From NCBI RefSeq assembly GCF_003339845.1, contig NZ_PPTR01000004.1, forward strand, positions 293,719 to 357,718: a DNA stretch of 64,000 nt, in the 5' to 3' direction. The translations under genes were made by a program, and so were the position numbers. This DNA is from Gordonibacter sp. 28C (GTDB lineage Bacteria > Actinomycetota > Coriobacteriia > Coriobacteriales > Eggerthellaceae). The number at the start of each line of letters is the position of its first letter. Position 1 is the first letter of the stretch. Positions 50,102-58,018 of this stretch are shown piece after piece. The notes beneath the pieces were generated by a model. The model was given only the letters and a program-made list of their open reading frames with translations. It searched no databases and was not told the DNA's origin.

Positions 50102-50632
50102 ATGGCGAGGAAGCGCACGGAAACCCTGCTCGCAGCCCGCAGAGGCACCGACACCACCTGGCACGGCACGGCGTTCGTCGTGGAGGCGCTCGTGCTGCTG
50201 GCGTTCTTGGCCTTCGCGCTCGCGGTGTTCATGCAGCTGTTCGGCGTGTCGCACGCCCGCGGCGCGGAGGAGCGCCAGCTGACGCAAGCCGTGCTGCTGG
50301 CGTCGAACGCGGCGGAAGAGTTCGCCGCGACGCCGCAGGCGGGATCGACGAGCGCCGCGTTCGACGTCGAGGGCAACGCGCTGGACGCGGCGGCTGACGG
50401 CGAGGGCGCCTACGTCGTGTCGAGCGAGGTGACGCCCGAGCGTACGGAGGGCGGCATGATGTACCGCGCGAACATCGTGGTGACCTGCGACGGAGAAACC
50501 GTCTACCAGCTGGAGTCGGCCCGCTACGTGAGCAACGGGTCCGCGACGGCCGGCGAGGTCGGCAGCGGAGCCGGGGGCGCGGCGGCGGCTTCATCGGCTG
50601 GCGCTGCGGCCAAAGGAGGCGATGCCGCATGA
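50102..50632 (+). CDS. Minor pilin-like protein
   Basis: 176 aa; ATG at 50102 after GGGAGG. A hydrophobic helix VVEALVLLAFLAFALAVFMQLFGV with Glu five residues into it recalls the pilin transmembrane helix; a short soluble domain with AVLLASNAAEEFAATPQ and a Gly/Ala-rich tail follow. The pattern resembles PilV/GspI-type minor pilins. Overlaps the next gene by 4 bp. Confidence 0.65.
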   Translation: MARKRTETLLAARRGTDTTWHGTAFVVEALVLLAFLAFALAVFMQLFGVSHARGAEERQLTQAVLLASNAAEEFAATPQAGSTSAAFDVEGNALDAAADGEGAYVVSSEVTPERTEGGMMYRANIVVTCDGETVYQLESARYVSNGSATAGEVGSGAGGAAAASSAGAAAKGGDAA

Positions 50633-51096
50633 GCACGCGCGGTCGAGGATCGGTGCGCATCGGCCCCATCAGCCTGTTCACCCTCGTCATCATCTTGTGC
50701 CTGGCCGTCATGGCCGTGCTCTCGGTGACGACGGCGCAGGCCGTGTACGCGGCCGCCGAGCGGCAGGCGGACTTCACCGCCGACACCTACGCCAACGAGC
50801 GGGCGGCCCAGGAGTTCACGGCCGACGTGGACGCGGCGCTCGCGGCCGTGCGCGCGTCGGGCGGCGGCTTGAACGCGGCGCTCGCGGCCGTCGACAAGGT
50901 GCTGCCGGCGAACGCGGAGCGCGACGGAGCGACGGTGCGGGCGGAATTCACTGCCGACAGCGGGCGCACGCTCGCCGTCGAGCTGGACATACAGGCCAAC
51001 GCGACGTATGCGGTTAAGGCTTGGAAGGCAACGACGCTGTGGACGGAGAACGGCGCAGGTGAAACGCTGTGGTCGGGCGCTGCGCAGACACGATAG
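50629..51096 (+). CDS. Minor pilin-like protein
   Basis: 155 aa. Basic start MSTRGRGSVRIGPISLFTLVIILCLAVMAVLSVTTAQAVYAAAERQ with one membrane helix, then an Ala-rich helix and a short beta domain ending TLWTENGAGETLW. Position and layout fit a small pilin-like subunit of the same system; no prepilin motif is apparent. The next gene, pilT, begins 10 bp downstream. Confidence 0.62.
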   Translation: MSTRGRGSVRIGPISLFTLVIILCLAVMAVLSVTTAQAVYAAAERQADFTADTYANERAAQEFTADVDAALAAVRASGGGLNAALAAVDKVLPANAERDGATVRAEFTADSGRTLAVELDIQANATYAVKAWKATTLWTENGAGETLWSGAAQTR

Positions 51097-51106
51097 GAGC
51101 AACGAG

Positions 51107-52180
51107 ATGAAACTTGAAGAGCTGCTGCGGGAGATGGTCGATGCGAAGGCGTCCGACATCTTCATCATTGCGGGCCTGCCCTTGGCCTACGAAGTGAGCG
51201 GGCGGCAGATCCGCCTGGACTCGGCGCCGCTCATGCCCGACGACACCGAGACGTTCGTGCGCGCCATCTACGAGGTGAGCGGCCGAGACATGCAGCATTT
51301 CGTTGGCAACGGCAACCACGACGACGACTTCTCGTTCGCCATCTCGGGCATCGGGCGCTTCCGCGCGAACGTGTTCCGCCAGCGCGGGTCGTTCGGCGCC
51401 GTCATCCGCGTCATCCCGTTCGGCCTGCCGAACCCGACCGACTTCCACATCCCCGACGAGGTGCTACGCCTGGCCAAGCTGCAGAAAGGCCTGGTGCTGG
51501 TCACGGGCCCGGCGGGCGCGGGCAAGTCCACCACGCTGGCCTGCATCATCGACAAGCTGAACCACGAGCGGGCGGGGCACATCATCACCATGGAGGACCC
51601 CATCGAGTACGTGCACCGGCACGGCAGCTGCATCGTCACGCAGCGCGAGGTGCCCACCGACATCGCCACGTACGGCGAGGCGCTGCGCTCGGCCATGCGC
51701 GAGAGCCCCGACGTGATCCTGTTGGGCGAGATGCGCGACTACGAGACCATCGGCACGGCCGTCACCGCCGCCGAGATGGCCCAGCTGCTGTTCTCCACCC
51801 TGCACACCACGGGCGCCGCAGGCACGGTCGATCGCATCATCGACGCCTTCCCCGCCTCGCAGCAGCGCCAGATCCGCATGCAGCTGTCCATGGTGCTGGA
51901 GGCCATCGTGTCCCAGCAGCTCGTGCCCACGGTGGACGGCGGCGTGGTGCCCGCCTTCGAGATCATGGTCACGAACACGGCTATTCGCAACCTCATCCGC
52001 GAGGAGAAGACGCACCAGATAGACAGCGTGCTGGCCGCCGGCGGCGCCGAGGGCATGCGCACGATGGACCAAAGCCTGTTCGAACTGGTGAAGAGCGGAC
52101 GCGTGGACAAGGAGATGGCGCTGCAGTACAGCATCCACCAGGAGGCGCTGAAGAAGCGCTTCGAGGCGGAAGGGCTGTAA
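51107..52180 (+). CDS. pilT: Type IV pilus twitching ATPase PilT
   Basis: 357 aa. PilT hallmark N-terminus LEELLREMVDAKASDIFIIAGLPLAYEVSGRQ, Walker A GPAGAGKSTT, Asp box TMEDPIEYVHRH, Walker B VILLGEMRDYET, His box STLHTTGAAGTVDRIIDAFP. Powers pilus retraction. TAGGAGCAACGAG precedes the ATG. Last gene of the operon; a perfect 19-bp terminator follows. No PilB extension ATPase or PilD peptidase is in the window, so either they are elsewhere or this enzyme drives both directions. Confidence 0.94.
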   Translation: MKLEELLREMVDAKASDIFIIAGLPLAYEVSGRQIRLDSAPLMPDDTETFVRAIYEVSGRDMQHFVGNGNHDDDFSFAISGIGRFRANVFRQRGSFGAVIRVIPFGLPNPTDFHIPDEVLRLAKLQKGLVLVTGPAGAGKSTTLACIIDKLNHERAGHIITMEDPIEYVHRHGSCIVTQREVPTDIATYGEALRSAMRESPDVILLGEMRDYETIGTAVTAAEMAQLLFSTLHTTGAAGTVDRIIDAFPASQQRQIRMQLSMVLEAIVSQQLVPTVDGGVVPAFEIMVTNTAIRNLIREEKTHQIDSVLAAGGAEGMRTMDQSLFELVKSGRVDKEMALQYSIHQEALKKRFEAEGL

Positions 52181-52213
52181 GGAGCGCGGAGGAACCGGGC
52201 ACGGCCGTCTCCG

Positions 52214-52240
52214 CAGGGGCGGGCTGCCGCCCGCCCCTGC
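52214..52240. repeat. GC-rich hairpin related to one at 52329-52350
   Basis: CAGGGGCGGGC-TGCCG-CCCGCCCCTG forms a strong hairpin, and GGGCGGCAGCCCGCCC at 52331-52346 is an inverted copy of its central part. Together they may be an intergenic repeat family that recurs in the genome. Confidence 0.5.
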
Positions 52241-52261
52241 GCGAGCGGCTTGCGAAGATCG

Positions 52262-52306
52262 AAGCAATGCGGCGAGCGCACGATGCGCTCGCCGCATTGC
52301 TTTTCC
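52262..52306 (+). terminator. Intrinsic terminator of the pilus operon
   Basis: A perfect 19-bp stem (52262-52280 with 52284-52302), CGA loop, TTTTCC tail. It follows the pilT stop by about 80 bp. Confidence 0.9.
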
Positions 52307-52354
52307 TGTCGGGAACCATGTGCGCCGGACGGGCGGCAGCCCGCCCCCTACGGA

Positions 52355-52391
52355 AATGTCCCAATTGGGGACTGTCCCCAATTGGGACATT
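52355..52391. repeat. REP-like palindrome with 18-bp arms
   Basis: Perfect arms (52355-52372 and 52374-52391) with a single-base spacer; each arm contains CCCAATTGGG. It overlaps the stop codon of the DUF2804 gene and could terminate transcription on both strands. The GGGGACTGTCCCC centre resembles REP elements associated with Y1 (RAYT) transposases. Confidence 0.75.
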
Positions 52392-53476
52392 CAGTACACG
52401 TTGTGGACGACCTCGGCGGAGCCCTGGAGGTTCGCCACTTCGAAGGACGTGCCGTCGTCCAGAACGACGGTGCCGTCGAAGCGGCCGAACACCTGGTGCT
52501 GGTCGGTGCGCACGACGACGGCGTTGATGCAGTCCTCGCGGTCGAGCAGCGGCGTGAACACGAGGTCGAGGCGGCCCTCGTCGTCGGTGACGTGCCACGG
52601 CGCCAGCAGGTCGTAGCGGTCGGCCACGCTGCGCGCCTCGGATGCGGCCGGCTTCTCGGGAACGCCGAAGTCCACGCGGTGCAGCTTGTGCGCCACGCCG
52701 TCCACGAACGCCATGTTCTCGGAGGCGGCCGACGTGTCGCCGAAGCCGTAGCCCAGGTTCAACCCGAAGCGGTGCGAGCCCGGCTGCGAGCCGCCGCGCC
52801 CGTCCTGCCAGCCCTGTGCCACGCCCCAGTACCACGTGTTGTCGCGCGTCCACACGCCGCGGCCCCAATCGAGCAGGCCGAACGAATCGTCGGGGGCGAA
52901 CCCGTGCACGAGCAGCCCCTTCTTGAAGCTGCCGCGGGCGGGCATGGCCACGATCTTCTGGTTGTAGTAGAACGCGAGCGGGTCCTCCGCCCACGGCGTG
53001 GCGATGACCATGGTGTCCTGCGGCTCGTCGGAGAGCACGGCGTCGAACACGAGGTCGTCGTTGCCATCGAAGTTCGCGAACTGCGCGTGCAGGCGGCGCT
53101 CGCCGTCGGCCGCCTCGAAGCGCAGCGCCACGCGACCGTTCTCGAACTTCGAAACGCCCTCCTTCGATGTGGAAGGAAGGCGGAAGCGGCCGAGCGGAAA
53201 CGGCGTGATGACGCTCGTGGTCTTGTAGGCCGCCTGCTCGAAGTCGACGACCGACGCGGATACGAGGCCCAGGTAGCCCAGGTCGCCCAGCGTGAGCGCC
53301 ACGGCGTAGGCCCCGTCGTTCACCAGGTAGTAGTCCCACTCCTTGATGCGCCAGCGCGGCGCCTTGATGCGGGCGCGGTCGTAGGACAGCTCCAGCTGCG
53401 TGGCCCAGCCGCATGCGGCGAGCGCGCCGTCCAACCGATGCAGCGGCCCCGGACCTTCGAGTCGGTTCTCGTTCAC
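52391..53476 (-). CDS. DUF2804 family protein
   Basis: 361 aa, GTG start overlapping the mscS stop (GTGA). Beta-rich throughout with conserved WYWGVAQGWQDG and GHRFGLNLGYGFGDTS-type segments (here HRFGLNLGYGFGD), RVALRFEAADGERRLHAQF and the C-terminal FTPLLDRED. DUF2804 resembles the hydroxyneurosporene/tocopherol-cyclase-like fold; biochemical role unknown. No signal peptide or membrane segment. Coupled to mscS. Confidence 0.85.
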   Translation of the reverse strand: MNENRLEGPGPLHRLDGALAACGWATQLELSYDRARIKAPRWRIKEWDYYLVNDGAYAVALTLGDLGYLGLVSASVVDFEQAAYKTTSVITPFPLGRFRLPSTSKEGVSKFENGRVALRFEAADGERRLHAQFANFDGNDDLVFDAVLSDEPQDTMVIATPWAEDPLAFYYNQKIVAMPARGSFKKGLLVHGFAPDDSFGLLDWGRGVWTRDNTWYWGVAQGWQDGRGGSQPGSHRFGLNLGYGFGDTSAASENMAFVDGVAHKLHRVDFGVPEKPAASEARSVADRYDLLAPWHVTDDEGRLDLVFTPLLDREDCINAVVVRTDQHQVFGRFDGTVVLDDGTSFEVANLQGSAEVVHNVY

Positions 53477-54429
53477 GACTGACCCCCTTTGCTCGCGTGG
53501 AACATGCGAGCCATGCGCTTGCGCAGGCTCGTGGAAGCGGCTTGCTTGCCGCTCGGCTTCGCTTTGGGCTTGGGCTTCGGCTTCGCGGCGGCTTCCTTCG
53601 ACGCCTCGTCGGCCTCGCGCTCGGCCTCCTCGAGCACCTTTTCGGCCGTCCGGGGCGCGTCGGCGCGCGTGAGCGGCGCGACGGCGCGCAGCACGGCGTC
53701 GCCGGCGCGGGCGCTCGTGCGGCTGTCCGCCACCTTGAACGCGATGGAGCCCACGTAGCCGCCGTCGGTGATGGCGGAGAAGGTGAGCTTCGGTTCCTTC
53801 GTCAGCTTGGCCACCTCGCCCGCCGCCCGGGCGGCCTCGTGCTCGATGGCGGCCGCCACGTCGTTCAGGTGCTCGCCCGGCGTGACCACCACGATGGGAA
53901 GGCTCACCTGGTTCGTGGGCGGCAGGTGCGTGAGCGCCGTCTTGTTGATGATGGAGTTGGGGATGACGACCTCTTCCCCCTTGCTGTTCCTGATGGTGGT
54001 GTGGCGCCACGTGATGTCCTTCACCACGCCGGACGACGAGCCCACCTCGATGTTGTCGCCGGGCTTGACGATGCGCAGCAGGCTGACCTGCAGGCCGCCG
54101 ATGAGGTTGGCGATGGTGTCCTGGAAGCCGAGCGAGATGGCGATGCCGCCGATGCCGAGCGCGGTGATGGCGGCGCTCACGTCCACGCCGTAGCAGGTGG
54201 ACAGCATGACGCACACGCCCAGCACCCACACGGCGCCGCGGGCGATGTTCACGAAGATGGAGCTGGAGGGCAGGTTCTTCTCTTCGTTGAAGTGCAGCAT
54301 CTTGCGCATGAAGCGGACGGTGAGGCGCGCGACGACGGCCGTGACCGCCAAGATGACGACGGCCGAGAGGGCCGTGGTCAGCCAGTCGATGCGCACGATG
54401 CCGTCGATGTAGTGCTCGAGTTGCTCCAT
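53473..54429 (-). CDS. mscS: Small-conductance mechanosensitive channel (MscS family)
   Basis: 318 aa. Three membrane helices, with TM3 GIGGIAISLGFQDTIANLIGGLQVSLLRIVKPGDNIEV forming the Gly/Ala-rich pore, followed by the beta domain (TTIRNSKGEEVVIPNSIINKT) and the mixed domain. The last about 70 residues are Glu/Lys/Ala/Pro-rich, longer than the core family. It releases osmolytes on hypo-osmotic shock. Confidence 0.92.
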   Translation of the reverse strand: MEQLEHYIDGIVRIDWLTTALSAVVILAVTAVVARLTVRFMRKMLHFNEEKNLPSSSIFVNIARGAVWVLGVCVMLSTCYGVDVSAAITALGIGGIAISLGFQDTIANLIGGLQVSLLRIVKPGDNIEVGSSSGVVKDITWRHTTIRNSKGEEVVIPNSIINKTALTHLPPTNQVSLPIVVVTPGEHLNDVAAAIEHEAARAAGEVAKLTKEPKLTFSAITDGGYVGSIAFKVADSRTSARAGDAVLRAVAPLTRADAPRTAEKVLEEAEREADEASKEAAAKPKPKPKAKPSGKQAASTSLRKRMARMFHASKGGQS

Positions 54430-54481
54430 ACCGCTATCCTACCATGTTGCACGCGGGGGGCACCGCATGGCGCGCGCCCCT

Positions 54482-55108
54482 TTACCAAGAAGCCGGTTTT
54501 TCGGGAAAGTCCTCGTGAGTGTCCCATAAAACGATGCGCCCGGAGGTACGGGTTGCGGGAACGTCAATCAACCGTTGGTTGGACGAGCCGCGCCACGGCA
54601 GCTCGAAGGAGTGGAGCGCCTGCACGAAGGGGCCGTCAACCAGCACGTCGGTGGCGGCAAGCAGGGCCTCCGCGCCGGAGGGGTCCACCGAGGGCAGCGA
54701 GGGACGGGCGGAAGCCGCGGGCGTGTCGTGCGCTGCACAGACGGCACCGGTGGCGGCCGCGCGGTTCGCGAGCGCGGCCAGGTCCTCGTAGCGGTAGCCC
54801 GTGTACGTCCACACGTTCAAACCGAGGGCGCGCATGCGGCGCGCCAGCTCGGCGCAGGCGACGGCCTGCTCGAACGGCTCGCCGCCCGAGATGGTCACGC
54901 CCTGCGCCAGGCCGTTGGCCTCGATCTCGGCCGCCAGCTCGTCGATGCGGCGCACGGCGCCGCCGCACGCCGGCTGGCTGTCGGGGTTGTGGCAGCCGGG
55001 GCAGCCGTGCGTGCATCCCTGCACGAACACGGCGAAGCGCAGCCCCGGCCCATCGACGATGGAGTCCGGAGCCGTGCCGTACAAGCGAATGGTGTCGAGT
55101 GGGGTCAC
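54482..55108 (-). CDS. nrdG: Anaerobic ribonucleotide reductase activase
   Basis: 208 aa radical SAM protein. IVDGPGLRFAVFVQGCTHGCPGCHNPDSQ holds the CxxxCxxC cluster (CTHGCPGC); ISGGEPFEQ is the SAM motif. It generates the glycyl radical on NrdD. GTG at 55108 chosen (AGCAGG six bases before); TTG at 55114 is an alternative. An Ala-rich insertion and a long C-terminus make it larger than the 150-175 aa norm. Ten bp after nrdD. Confidence 0.93.
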   Translation of the reverse strand: MTPLDTIRLYGTAPDSIVDGPGLRFAVFVQGCTHGCPGCHNPDSQPACGGAVRRIDELAAEIEANGLAQGVTISGGEPFEQAVACAELARRMRALGLNVWTYTGYRYEDLAALANRAAATGAVCAAHDTPAASARPSLPSVDPSGAEALLAATDVLVDGPFVQALHSFELPWRGSSNQRLIDVPATRTSGRIVLWDTHEDFPEKPASW

Positions 55109-55118
55109 GTTCAACCTG

Positions 55119-57440
55119 CTACATCTGGTGCTTGACCCTGTCGGCCTCTTCGGCGCGCTTGGCGTCGTTGAAGCGGTCGAGGGTTCCCACCAGGTAGCCG
55201 GTGATGCGGCGGATGCGTTCGAAGGCCATGCCGTGCTCCTCCTCCGTGCGCCCGCACTTGGGGCACACGTCGCCGATGATGCCGTTGTAGCCACACACCG
55301 GGTCGCGGTCGACGGGGTGGTTCACGGAGCCGTAGCCGATGCCGCTCTCCTTCATGTGGCGGATGACGGCCTCGAACGCCTCGAGGTTGCCCGTGGGATC
55401 GCCGTCGAGCTCCACGTAGGAGATGTGGCCCGCGTTCGTGAGCGCGTGGTAGGGCGCCTCGATCTCGATCTTGTCGAACGCGCTGATGTCGTAGTACACC
55501 GGCACGTGGAAGCCGTTGGTGTAGTAGTCGCGGTCGGTGATGCCGGGGATGGAACCGTAGCGCTCGCGGTCCATGCGCACGAAGCGGCCCGACAGGCCCT
55601 CGGCCGGCGTGGCGATGAGGCCGTAGTTCAACCCGCGCTCCTGCGAGAGCTTGTCCAGGTAGCCGCGCATGTGGCCGATGATCTCGAGCCCCAGGTTCTG
55701 CGACGCCTGCGACTCGCCGTGGTGCTTGCCGGTGAGCGCCACGAGCGTCTCGGCCAGGCCGATGAAGCCCACGGACAGCGTGCCGTGCTTCAGCACCTCG
55801 CGCTGCTCGTCGCCGGGCGCCAGCTTCTCGGAGTCGATCCACACGCCCTGCCCCATGAGGAACGGTGCGTTGTACACCTTCTTGCGCGCCTGGATCTCAA
55901 AGCGCTCGTCCAGCTGCCCCACCACCAGGGCCAGCTTCGCGTCCAGCAGGTCGAAGAACAGGTCGAGGTCGCCCTTCGAGCGGATGGCCAGGCGCGGCAG
56001 GTTGATGGACGTGAACGACAGGTTGCCGCGGCCGGGCGCGATCTCGCGGTCGGGATCGTACACGTTGCCCATGACGCGCGTGCGGCAGCCCATGTAGGCG
56101 ATCTCCGTCTCGGGCGTGCCCTTGTAGTACTGCGCGTTGAACGGCGCGTCGATGAAGCTGAAGTTGGGGAACAGGCGCTTCGCCGAGCAGTGCATGGCCA
56201 GCTTGAACAGGTCGTAGTTCGGGTCGCCGGGGTTGTAGTTCACGCCTTCCTTCACGCGGAAGATCTGCACCGGGAAGATGGGCGTCTCGCCCGAGCCCAG
56301 GCCCTCCTCGGTGGCCAGCAGCATGTTCTTCACCACCATGCGGCCCTCGGGGGACGTGTCCATACCGTAGTTGATGGAGCTGAACGGCGTCTGCGCGCCG
56401 GCGCGCGAGTGCATGGTGTTCAGGTTGTGGACGAGCGCCTCCATGCCCTGGAACGTGGTGCGGTCGGTGTCGGCGGTGGCGTTCTTGGCGGTGTAGGCCA
56501 GCGCGCGGTCGACCACGGCCACCTCGACACCTGCCTCGGCCAGCTCGGCGCGCAGGGCCGACTCGAAGCCCTCGTCCAGGGAGAGCGAGGCCCACGTGCC
56601 GGTGCGCTCCTCGACGCGCGCGAGGGCGTCCTGCGCGAAGGCGCGGGCGTCCGGCAGGTCGGTGAGCAGGTCGAGCGCCTCGGCCAGGTGCTTCTTGTAC
56701 AGGCGGCGGTACGTCTTCTTCACGCCCTCGGCCAGACCGTAGTCGAAGTCGCAGATGGCCTGCCCGCCGTGCTGGTCGTTCTGGTTGCTCTGGATGGCGA
56801 TGCAGGCGAGCGCCGCGTAGCTGGCGATGTCGTTGGGCTCGCGCAGCACGCCGTGGCCCGTGGAGAAGCCGCCCTTGAACAGCTTCTTCAGCTCGATCTG
56901 GCAGCACGTGGTGGTGAGCGTGTAGAAGTCCATGTCGTGGATGTGGATGTCGCCCTCGCGGTGCGCGCGGGCGAACTTCGGCTCGATGACGCACATCTCG
57001 TAGAACTGCTTGGCCGACTCCGAGCCGTACTTGAGCATGGTGCCCATGGCCGTGTCGGCGTCGATGTTGGCGTTCTCGCGCTTCATGTCGGAGTCGGACG
57101 CCTTCGAGAACGTGATGTCCTTGAGCGTTTGCATGAGGCGGCTGTTCACGTCGCGCGAGCGGCTGCGCTCGGCGCGGTAGAGGATGTAGGCCTTGGCCGT
57201 CTGCACGAAGCCGGACTCGATGAGCGTCTCCTCCACCAGGTCCTGCACGCCCTCGACCGTGGGCACGCCCTCGATGGCGCCGCTCTCCAGCTTCTCCACC
57301 ACCCGCTGCGCGATGCCCTCGGCGGCCGCGCGGTCCTGCATGGCGCCGCACGCCTGGAACGCCCGCTCCACCGCCTCGGCGATCTTGCCCTCGTTGAATT
57401 CCGCCGTGCGCCCGTCGCGCTTGATGATGGTGGTGACCAT
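55119..57440 (-). CDS. nrdD: Anaerobic ribonucleoside-triphosphate reductase
   Basis: 773 aa class III reductase. N-terminal ATP-cone (IIKRDGRTAEFNEGKIAEAVERAF, residues 5-95), catalytic barrel with cysteine pair region TLTTTCCQIELKKLFKGGF, the zinc site PVCGYNGIIGDVCPKCGRT, and the radical Gly748 in RITGYLVG near the C-terminus. It makes dNTPs without oxygen, as expected for an obligate anaerobe. A candidate NrdR box lies about 115 bp upstream. Confidence 0.96.
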   Translation of the reverse strand: MVTTIIKRDGRTAEFNEGKIAEAVERAFQACGAMQDRAAAEGIAQRVVEKLESGAIEGVPTVEGVQDLVEETLIESGFVQTAKAYILYRAERSRSRDVNSRLMQTLKDITFSKASDSDMKRENANIDADTAMGTMLKYGSESAKQFYEMCVIEPKFARAHREGDIHIHDMDFYTLTTTCCQIELKKLFKGGFSTGHGVLREPNDIASYAALACIAIQSNQNDQHGGQAICDFDYGLAEGVKKTYRRLYKKHLAEALDLLTDLPDARAFAQDALARVEERTGTWASLSLDEGFESALRAELAEAGVEVAVVDRALAYTAKNATADTDRTTFQGMEALVHNLNTMHSRAGAQTPFSSINYGMDTSPEGRMVVKNMLLATEEGLGSGETPIFPVQIFRVKEGVNYNPGDPNYDLFKLAMHCSAKRLFPNFSFIDAPFNAQYYKGTPETEIAYMGCRTRVMGNVYDPDREIAPGRGNLSFTSINLPRLAIRSKGDLDLFFDLLDAKLALVVGQLDERFEIQARKKVYNAPFLMGQGVWIDSEKLAPGDEQREVLKHGTLSVGFIGLAETLVALTGKHHGESQASQNLGLEIIGHMRGYLDKLSQERGLNYGLIATPAEGLSGRFVRMDRERYGSIPGITDRDYYTNGFHVPVYYDISAFDKIEIEAPYHALTNAGHISYVELDGDPTGNLEAFEAVIRHMKESGIGYGSVNHPVDRDPVCGYNGIIGDVCPKCGRTEEEHGMAFERIRRITGYLVGTLDRFNDAKRAEEADRVKHQM

Positions 57441-57555
57441 GCTGCGAGTCCTCTCTGCGTGTGTCGAGTCGTTTCGTCGTAGGTTGTTTTTCGGTTGCGA
57501 GCAGTGGCTATGCTGTAGTTATACCCAAAGTTTCCACCGCTTGTTATCCCCTTTT

Positions 57556-57571
57556 CCACAATATGTTGTGG
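57556..57571. promoter_or_regulatory. Candidate NrdR box upstream of nrdDG
   Basis: CCACAATATGTTGTGG: arms CCACAA/TTGTGG around TATG, close to the NrdR consensus. A weaker related site (GGACATATAGTACC, about 57591-57604) lies roughly three helical turns away, the usual arrangement of paired boxes. Confidence 0.6.
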
Positions 57572-57737
57572 TGGGGACGCGTTTTAGCGTGGACATATAG
57601 TACCGAGGTGCGGCACAGAAAACAAGGGGGAGAATTGTTACAAATTAGATTCCATTCGTGATCCACGAAGGCCGTCACAGGAATTTCACAGGTTGAACGG
57701 GCGGACGGCGTAGGCCGTCCGCCCGCCGCAGGCAAGG

Positions 57738-58010
57738 CTATTCCACCGTGCCGTACACTTGGCCCCAGGCGTGGCCGCCTATGGACGAGTTCACTTGGTC
57801 GCACAGGCGCCGGCGCGTGTAGGAGCCGGGAGGCAGCAGCTGGACCACCTCCATGAGGTCGTCGGGCAGATCGGCCGCCTCGGCGGCTATCACCACGTCC
57901 AGGCGGCGCACCGTGTCGTCGGCGGAGGCGCCGGCGAACAGGCCGTCGACGACGTCTTGCAGCGCGCCGTAGTGCGGGCTGCGCTCGATGTTGGAACCGG
58001 TTGCGGGCAT
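57738..58010 (-). CDS. Small hypothetical protein
   Basis: 90 aa: MPATGSNIERSPHYGALQ..., acidic-helical, with conserved-looking segments FAGASADDTVRRLDVVIAAEAADLP and LLPPGSYTRRRLCDQVNSSI. No family recognised. It starts 8 bp after the methyltransferase-like gene and appears to share its transcript, so it may be a partner protein. Codon use matches the surroundings, supporting a real gene. Confidence 0.65.
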   Translation of the reverse strand: MPATGSNIERSPHYGALQDVVDGLFAGASADDTVRRLDVVIAAEAADLPDDLMEVVQLLPPGSYTRRRLCDQVNSSIGGHAWGQVYGTVE

Positions 58011-58018
58011 GGGCGAGC

